Positions 7,474 to 12,573 of a stretch of 13,654 nucleotides of DNA are shown one piece after another. The translations under genes and the position numbers were made by a program. Below the pieces are notes generated by a model. That model did no database searches. It was not told the DNA's origin and was given only the letters and a program-made list of their open reading frames with translations. Source of the DNA: Pseudomonadota bacterium. Its GTDB lineage: Bacteria; Myxococcota; Polyangia; Polyangiales; Polyangiaceae. Location: contig JAEZYO010000920.1 in assembly GCA_023419055.1 (NCBI GenBank), forward strand, positions 1-13,654, given 5' to 3'. Within the stretch, counting starts at the first letter, position 1, and each line of letters opens with the position of its first letter.

Positions 7474-9228
7474 ATGTCAAGAGCCGAGGACAACGCGACG
7501 GTGAGCTTGCCCGAGCCCGAATCCGGGCAAGTCGGCAGCGGACGCTCCGCTCGTTGGGTCGGTAAGTACCGCCTGCTCGCCGAGCTCGGTCGCGGCGGAA
7601 TGGCGAGCGTCTACTTGGCGGTCGCGCGCGGGATCGGCGGCGTCAACAAGCTCGTGGTCCTGAAAGCGGTGCTGCCGGAGCTCGAGTCGGATCCCAGCTC
7701 TCTCGCAATGTTCATGGACGAGGCGCGCCTCGCGGCTCAGCTGAATCACCCGAACGTGGTGCAGACCTACGAGGTCGGCACCGAAGGGGATCGGCACGTC
7801 ATCGTGATGGAGTACCTCGAGGGGCAGACGCTCGGACACCTCGTGCAGGCGGCGGACAAGGCGAACCAGCCGCTCGATCTGGGGCTCTACTTGCGCATCG
7901 TGATCGGCGCGCTCGAGGGCCTGCATTACGCGCACGAGCTCGCGGCGTACGACGGCTCGCCGCTCCACCTGGTTCACCGCGACGTGTCGCCCCAGAACGT
8001 CTTCGTCACCTACCGCGGTCAGGCCAAGGTGCTCGACTTCGGCGTGGCGAAGGCGGCCTCGTCTTCGACCCACACGGCGACCGGCATCGTCAAAGGCAAG
8101 ATCGCGTACATGGCGCCGGAGCAGATGGTCGGCGACAAGGTCGACGGTCGCGCCGACGTTTACTCGGTGGGTTGCATGCTCTGGGCTGCCGCGACGGGGC
8201 GCAAGCTGTGGAAGGACGTCCAGGACGTCCACATCATGCGGATGGTGATCAACGGCGAGATTCCGAGGCCGAAGAGCGTCAATCCGAAATGTGACGACGA
8301 GCTCGAGCGCATCGTGATGAAGGCGCTCGCTCTGGAACCGGAACATCGCTACGCGTCGGCGCAAGCGCTCGCGGAGGATCTCGAACACTACCTCGAGCGG
8401 CTCGGTACGCCCGCGACTCAGAAGAACGTCGCGGCGGTCATCTCGTCGCTCTTCGAGACCCAGCGCGCCGAGCACGCCGCGCTCGTCGAGCGGAGGCTCG
8501 CCCGGGCGCTCAAGGAAGAAAACGGTGACCCCAGCAACTCGCGCAAAGAGCTGCGCGCCGGAGGCCCGTCGTCGCAGGTGGTCCGCCGCTCGCGGGAGAC
8601 GTCGCGCCCTGGGGGCGAGGACGGGGGCTCGGTACGCGATCTCAACGTCGCCGCCGAGCTCTCGCAGGCGAAGCGAGGTAGGCGCGCGTGGATCGCCGCG
8701 CTATCTTTGGTCGCCGTGCTCGGCGTGGGCGGGGCGTACTACTCATCGACGCTGCGCGCGCCGGCGCCAAGCCCAGAGCTCGCGGCGCCATCGCCGAGCG
8801 TGGAGGCTCCTCCGCGCGTCGAACGCGTCACGATCGCGTTTAGCGCCGAGCCGTCCGACGCAAAGATCTACCTCGATGACGAGGAGCTGCCGTCGAACCC
8901 GACCTCCAAGGTGCTCGACGTCGACGGCAAGGTCCACCGCCTTCGCGTCGAGGCGCCCGGCTACTTCGCGATGAGCTCGGAGTTTACTGCCGAACGAGAC
9001 GACACGATGGCCCTCGAGCTCAAGAAGGTGCCTGCGGCCGAGCACGCGATCGCGACGAGTTCCGCGGCGCCGCCCTCGCCCTTGCGGAGGGCTCGCCCGG
9101 TCGCGGCGCGCGCCCCCGCACCGGAGCCCGAGCCGGCGGCCGCGCGCAGCGCCAAACCCGCGGCGTGTGCGCGCCCCTTCTTCGTCGACTCCGACGGAAT
9201 CAAGAAGGTGCGGCCCGAGTGCCTCTGA
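7474..9228 (+). CDS. Transmembrane Ser/Thr protein kinase (Hanks type) with PEGA-like extracytoplasmic domain
   Basis: A 584-residue kinase with the full set of catalytic motifs. These are the glycine loop GRGGMASVY (39-47), Lys64 of the V-L-K strand, Glu83 of helix C, the catalytic loop HRDVSPQN (168-175, Asp170 and Asn175), DFG (188-190) and the APE motif (214-216). Arg precedes the catalytic Asp. It should therefore be active on Ser/Thr of cytoplasmic partners. After the kinase lobe (about 31-310) come a charged linker, one transmembrane helix (about 405-422), a Pro/Ala linker and a PEGA-like beta domain (about 450-518, with AEPSDAKIYLDDEELPSNP). A Pro/Ala tail ends CARPFFVDSDGIKKVRPECL, with cysteines at 565 and 583; I have seen similar tails on myxobacterial kinases. 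The start is ATG 7474 (GTG 7471 also possible); no ribosome site is evident. A TTG at 7450 extends the frame but has no support. The gene stands alone. Confidence 0.95.
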   Translation: MSRAEDNATVSLPEPESGQVGSGRSARWVGKYRLLAELGRGGMASVYLAVARGIGGVNKLVVLKAVLPELESDPSSLAMFMDEARLAAQLNHPNVVQTYEVGTEGDRHVIVMEYLEGQTLGHLVQAADKANQPLDLGLYLRIVIGALEGLHYAHELAAYDGSPLHLVHRDVSPQNVFVTYRGQAKVLDFGVAKAASSSTHTATGIVKGKIAYMAPEQMVGDKVDGRADVYSVGCMLWAAATGRKLWKDVQDVHIMRMVINGEIPRPKSVNPKCDDELERIVMKALALEPEHRYASAQALAEDLEHYLERLGTPATQKNVAAVISSLFETQRAEHAALVERRLARALKEENGDPSNSRKELRAGGPSSQVVRRSRETSRPGGEDGGSVRDLNVAAELSQAKRGRRAWIAALSLVAVLGVGGAYYSSTLRAPAPSPELAAPSPSVEAPPRVERVTIAFSAEPSDAKIYLDDEELPSNPTSKVLDVDGKVHRLRVEAPGYFAMSSEFTAERDDTMALELKKVPAAEHAIATSSAAPPSPLRRARPVAARAPAPEPEPAAARSAKPAACARPFFVDSDGIKKVRPECL

Positions 9229-9250
9229 GCGAATGAGCGTGGGGCCGACG

Positions 9251-9283
9251 ACGATCGCCGCGCTAATTGCGGATGGCGATCGT
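9251..9283. terminator. Inverted repeat between convergent genes, possible bidirectional terminator
   Basis: ACGATCGCC (9251-9259) and GGCGATCGT (9275-9283) are perfect 9-bp arms around a 15-nt loop, which itself contains part of a CCGC/GCGG pair. The structure lies in the 34-nt gap between the convergent kinase and GH30-like genes and extends into the last codons of the latter (its stop is 9263-9265). No T-run follows on either side. It could stop or process both transcripts. Confidence 0.4.
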
Positions 9284-10936
9284 GACGACGGCGCGGCTCG
9301 GCACCTCGACCACGTTCGCTTCGGATAGGCTCCCGAGCTCGGCGGAGCGCTCGATGCCGTCGAAGACGGTGCGCGTCACCGTGGAAGTCCCACCGCTCGC
9401 CGAGCCGAGATCGAGCTCGACGTCGAGCGTGCCTCGCCCCGAGTTGACCAGCACGAGCGTGAGCGCGCTTTCGTCGGGTGATAGCCACGCCGAAGCGAGA
9501 AGATCCGGCGCCGTGGAGAGCGCCCCGACGCGCACGAAGCCCGGCTCGGTGTCGAGCGCGTAGTGCCGGAAGGCGTAGTACGGTTCCTGACGAGTGAAGC
9601 TGTCGGCCTCGTAACCGAACAGCGCTTTCGGGTTCGCGTACGGGCCGGAGGCCGCGCTCGCGAGGGCGGTTTGCACGTAGACTGCGGCTCCTTCGATCGC
9701 GAGCGTGTGGTGCAGGAGCACCGCGGTGCCGAAGCCGTCCGCCTGCATTTCCGTCTGGAAGAGCGGAAGATCATAGCCCGCGCCGAGCGCGTTCAGATCC
9801 TCGAACGCGGCCACGTTCAGAGTCGCCGGATCGGTGCCGTAGAGGTGATGAGCGATCGCGTCCACCCTCGAGAGGTCGAGCGCAGCGGCGTAGTCTGCGA
9901 CGACGCTCGCTCCGCTGACCTCGGGTGCCATGATTTGCGGCGGCGACGCGAGCCCGACCATGGCGCCCTGAACTGCCTCGAGCGCCTCGGCAAAACCCGG
10001 GTACTCGATCTCGACCTCGACACCGTTCACCGTCGCGGTGGCGGTGCCCTCGACCGGCAGGAACTTGCAGGCCTCACCGACTTCGGAGGCGGCGGGCACC
10101 CAGTCCGGGTTGTTCTGGATGCCGATGTAGTCGGGGAAGATGCCCGCCGTCGCGTAGTCGTCGAGCGACGTTCGCCAATAGTCGGCAAAGCCCGCGTAAT
10201 CGAACTCGCCGCTCGACGTACGCGAGAGGGTGCACGTGTCCGCGTTGCCCTGGCAGTTGGTGGCGCCGCTCAGCTTCAGCGTGGCCGGCGGACTCCACGA
10301 GCTCACGAGCAGGGTCGGCAGGCGACCGAGGCTCTGCTCGGCTTCTGCGAGGATCTCGCTCGCTGGTTCGAGCATGCCGGCGCCCGCGGCGTTTCGGACT
10401 CGGAGCCTCAAGAGGTCGATGCCGAGCTCGCCGAACATCGCATCGTAGAACGCTGCCTTCTGCGGGTGATTCACGATGTCGTCTTCGGCGTACCCCACCG
10501 TTGCGCCCAAGCCGATCAGCGCTTGGTAGCGCGTCGAGAGGTCCACGGCCACGCGGGCGTTGGTCGACGGCACCGGACTGCACACGCCGCTCACGCACAT
10601 TTGTCCCGGGGCGCACGATCCGTCCTCGCACCGCGGTAGGCAGAGCCCGGCGCTCGTGGAAGGCTCACCGCCGCAAACCGCGACCGTGCCGGAGTCGCTC
10701 GACGGCACGCACTCCGAACCGTCGAGACCCGAGCAGCTCTCCCCCTGCTCGCAAGGTCGTGTGCACACACCGCAGAAGCACGCGAGATCGTCTTCACACT
10801 GCGCGTCGATCTGGCAGCTTCGGAGCCAGTTAGTCTGGCTGTCGGTCTTGGGCGCGCCTGGCTCGCAGGCGAGCGCCGAAGCCGCGACCAGCGCCAGAAA
10901 TACGGGTTTTGCCAAGAGGTGCGCGCGCAGGGTCAC
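9263..10936 (-). CDS. GH30-like lipoprotein with Cys-rich N-terminal module and substituted acid/base residue
   Basis: A 557-residue protein from GTG 10936, preceded by a strong ribosome site (GAGGAGGAAG) and overlapping the upstream regulator stop as GTGA. An upstream in-frame start at 10972 lies inside the regulator and is not preferred. The signal ends ASALAC, so Cys24 is probably lipidated. Residues 41-119 hold 14 cysteines in C-x-x-C-like spacing, then come a clan GH-A barrel (about 128-460) and a C-terminal beta domain (about 465-557), the two-part layout of GH30 O-glycosyl hydrolases. Barrel landmarks are YQALIGLGATVGYAEDD (137-153), LLRLRVR (175-181), SSWSPPATLK (212-221), YIGIQNNPDW (270-279), DAIAHHLYG (359-367) and LPLFQTEMQ (390-398). 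Glu396 fits the nucleophile. The acid/base Glu of the usual QNEPD is Asn276, encoded AAC, at least two base changes from a Glu codon. Normal retaining hydrolysis is therefore unlikely; a glycan-binding or altered role is possible. Confidence 0.88.
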   Translation of the reverse strand: MTLRAHLLAKPVFLALVAASALACEPGAPKTDSQTNWLRSCQIDAQCEDDLACFCGVCTRPCEQGESCSGLDGSECVPSSDSGTVAVCGGEPSTSAGLCLPRCEDGSCAPGQMCVSGVCSPVPSTNARVAVDLSTRYQALIGLGATVGYAEDDIVNHPQKAAFYDAMFGELGIDLLRLRVRNAAGAGMLEPASEILAEAEQSLGRLPTLLVSSWSPPATLKLSGATNCQGNADTCTLSRTSSGEFDYAGFADYWRTSLDDYATAGIFPDYIGIQNNPDWVPAASEVGEACKFLPVEGTATATVNGVEVEIEYPGFAEALEAVQGAMVGLASPPQIMAPEVSGASVVADYAAALDLSRVDAIAHHLYGTDPATLNVAAFEDLNALGAGYDLPLFQTEMQADGFGTAVLLHHTLAIEGAAVYVQTALASAASGPYANPKALFGYEADSFTRQEPYYAFRHYALDTEPGFVRVGALSTAPDLLASAWLSPDESALTLVLVNSGRGTLDVELDLGSASGGTSTVTRTVFDGIERSAELGSLSEANVVEVPSRAVVTIAIRN

Positions 10937-11928
10937 GTGACTTCCTCCTCCGTGACCAGGTACTGCCCGCAATAGAAGCTCACCTTGTACGTGGTCTCCG
11001 GCCGGTGCTCCGCGTTATACGCCGAGACTTCGTTCCACAGCGGTACGATTTGCGACCGCACGCTGGCAAGCAGCTTCCTCACTTCTTGCTCCCGCGGGTG
11101 GCCCGGCCAGAGATCGAACGAGAGCGTGGTTCCACCCACTTCGTCCGCCGCCGCCGAGCGATGCTTTCCACTGACCACCTTGGCCGCGAGCGCGTTCAGT
11201 ACGGCGCGGTGATGATCGATGATCGCGGCTTCCCAACCCGCCGCCTGCCCGAGCGGGATCAGGCAGCGCTCGGTCGTGTAGTAAACCCCGTCGTGGCGGG
11301 TCTCGATGCGGATGCGCTCTTCGGCGACTAGCCGTTGAACCGCCGCCTCGAGTGCCGGCGCGGGTAGCGGCAAGATGCGCTTGAGCTCGTTGTGGTGAAG
11401 CGGGCTCGCGCGGTAGACGTGCACCCAGACGAGCGCCGCGTTGGTCTCCTCGGCGTCGACTGCCCCGCTCGCTCCGAGTTGCTCGAGCTCTTCAGCCGTT
11501 GCGACGCGATACGTCGTGTCCTTGGCGCGCCCGCTGCGGCACACGAGGCCGCTCTCGACCAGGTCGCTCAGGATGCCGCGGACCTGCGCTTCCTCGTCGT
11601 GCTTGAAATGGTGCAGGATTTCCTCACGCGTCGCCGTGCCGCGCTCCGCGAGGAAGCCGTGCAGCGCGCTCCAGAGCGTGACCCCGCGACGCGTCGCGGA
11701 CTCGGTCAGACGCTGGACCTTCTGCTGGTAAGAGCGAAGCGCCAGGCCGAACATGTCGGCGATCACCTTCTTGCCGAGGCCTTGATTCTCGAGCTCTCGC
11801 ACGAGCCCCATGAATGCTTCGTCCGCGACGTGGCTGAGCGGTGAACGCACTCCGTCCGCTGTCGAGAGCTGCGCGATCAGCACCATGGTCTGGCGCACGA
11901 TGGCGTCGATGAGCACTTGGGCGTTCAT
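10933..11928 (-). CDS. Helix-turn-helix / winged-helix regulator-like protein
   Basis: A 331-residue soluble protein with no signal peptide or membrane segment. I cannot name its family precisely. Residues 1-50 are helical; about 45-77 (LENQGLGKKVIADMFGLALRSYQQKVQRL) look like a helix-turn-helix. A second DNA-binding-like unit at about 84-145 has winged-helix features (LWSALHGFLAERGTATREEILHHF, ILSDLVESGLVCRSG, then a TYRVAT strand), and a third similar unit lies at about 165-220 (HHNELKRILPLPAPALEAAVQRLVAEERI, then GVYYTTE). The C-terminus (about 225-331) is mixed and unassigned. It is thus a likely transcription regulator. The ATG at 11928 is taken as the start without a clear ribosome site. 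Its stop overlaps the GH30-like gene by GTGA, so the two are made together. The large divergent region beside its promoter contains repeats that may be its binding sites. Confidence 0.78.
   Translation of the reverse strand: MNAQVLIDAIVRQTMVLIAQLSTADGVRSPLSHVADEAFMGLVRELENQGLGKKVIADMFGLALRSYQQKVQRLTESATRRGVTLWSALHGFLAERGTATREEILHHFKHDEEAQVRGILSDLVESGLVCRSGRAKDTTYRVATAEELEQLGASGAVDAEETNAALVWVHVYRASPLHHNELKRILPLPAPALEAAVQRLVAEERIRIETRHDGVYYTTERCLIPLGQAAGWEAAIIDHHRAVLNALAAKVVSGKHRSAAADEVGGTTLSFDLWPGHPREQEVRKLLASVRSQIVPLWNEVSAYNAEHRPETTYKVSFYCGQYLVTEEEVT
10941..10950 (-). promoter_or_regulatory. Strong ribosome binding site deciding the GH30-like start
   Basis: On the minus strand GAGGAGGAAG is followed by TCAC and then GTG at 10936. 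This near-perfect Shine-Dalgarno sequence lies inside the last codons of the upstream regulator (encoding EEEV) and fixes GTG 10936 as the start over the in-frame ATG at 10972. It also supports coupled translation of the two genes. Confidence 0.75.
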
Positions 11929-12107
11929 GTGGGGAAGCTTCGCTCAGCAGAGCACCTGGATCGGGCTTTTGCCAGTCGATTTCGCAGAATTCTAAAGCGT
12001 GTCACCCCGAGAGGAGGAGCGAGGGGGCCTTACGGTTCGTCTGTAACTCTGCACGATCGGGATGAGAAAGTATGCGCCTTGTTCTTGGAACAGTTTAGTC
12101 CCGGGGA

Positions 12108-12158
12108 GAGAAAGGGCTCGTGAGGAGAAAGGCTTCGCGACGAGAAAGGGCTCATCTT
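12108..12158 (+). repeat. Three tandem imperfect 17-bp repeats
   Basis: Units begin at 12108, 12125 and 12142, exactly 17 nt apart: GAGAAAGGGCTCGTGAG, GAGAAAGGCTTCGCGAC and GAGAAAGGGCTCATCTT. The first eight bases GAGAAAGG are identical in all three; units one and three agree over twelve bases. A related GAGAAAG occurs at 12064. The 17-nt period is not a multiple of three, which argues against a coding repeat. Iterated sites of this kind are typical protein-binding direct repeats; the adjacent HTH regulator is the obvious candidate, by inference only. Confidence 0.7.
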
Positions 12159-12384
12159 TCGGGTCTCGTGAGCGCAGGCATATTGGCGGCATGGCTTCGA
12201 ACCGTCGTCGGTCTTCAAGGGCAGGCTTCTTGCCGGAGATCCGCCGCCCGAGCGAGGCGCGTGCCGGTTCCGAACTTCGAAATGATCTGAGCCGAAACGA
12301 CGCGCGCGCCATCTGCTCTTTCGTGGGCGTGCGTAGGCGTGGCGGCGCTCGAGAGCGACTCTCGTCTCCTCGGAGCGAGAGGGC

Positions 12385-12450
12385 ACAGCGCTCTCTGGGT
12401 TCAGCCCAGCGGCTGCAAGGCGAGCGTCATCGCGCTCGCCGGGTCGCTGT
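12385..12450 (+). other. Inverted-repeat cluster, possible structured RNA leader
   Basis: CTGGG (12395-12399) pairs with CCCAG (12405-12409), and GGCGAGCG (12419-12426) pairs perfectly with CGCTCGCC (12433-12440) around a 6-nt loop. ACAGCG (12385-12390) can pair with CGCTGT (12445-12450) to enclose both, giving a branched fold. It lies about 120-190 nt upstream of the lipoprotein start and could be a 5' leader element or a small RNA. It matches no riboswitch class that I recognise, and GC-rich DNA makes chance pairing common. Confidence 0.35.
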
Positions 12451-12510
12451 CTGCTGAGCGCGCCTCAACCTCACTACTTCCTAGCCAAATCGACTTTGAG
12501 CGTCTGCGAG

Positions 12511-12522
12511 GGCGACGTCGCC
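12511..12522. promoter_or_regulatory. Perfect 12-bp palindrome, possible operator
   Basis: GGCGACGTCGCC is a perfect palindrome 51 nt upstream of the lipoprotein start codon. Its position suits a dimeric repressor site or a short leader hairpin, but one GC-rich 12-bp palindrome is weak evidence. Confidence 0.25.
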
Positions 12523-12573
12523 GAAGGGGTCTGCCCGAGCCGTCACGACGCTCGAAATTCAAGAGGGTCTGCC

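Larger units (their letters stand above)
11929..12573. other. 645-nt divergent intergenic region
   Basis: It lies between the divergently transcribed regulator and the cytochrome-like lipoprotein gene. Several short frames cross it on both strands, but they are Arg/Ser-rich, overlap one another and have no ribosome site, so I call none of them genes. It holds three 17-bp tandem repeats, two adjacent strong hairpins enclosed by a third pairing, and a 12-bp perfect palindrome, each listed separately. The part nearest the regulator (about 11960-12000) is relatively AT-rich and probably contains its promoter, though I cannot place -35 and -10 boxes with confidence. The length is large for this otherwise dense region. 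Confidence 0.7.

Noticed and set aside
7477..8475. Open frame of 332 codons on the minus strand opposite the kinase domain
   Set aside because: It lies opposite intact kinase motifs; the His/Arg/Val-rich product is typical antisense of GC-rich coding DNA.
9563..10639. Open frame of 358 codons on the plus strand opposite the GH30-like gene
   Set aside because: Antisense shadow with Arg-rich composition; the minus strand encodes a clear lipoprotein and barrel.
12210..12240. Hairpin with GGCA/TGCC arms considered as part of a tRNA or riboswitch
   Set aside because: The stem is only 4 bp with an imperfect extension; no anticodon arm, TψC arm or known aptamer consensus is present.
12062..12457. 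Frame of 131 codons in the divergent intergenic region
   Set aside because: Arg/Ser-rich product, no ribosome site, and it crosses the 17-nt repeats, whose period would break a coding pattern.
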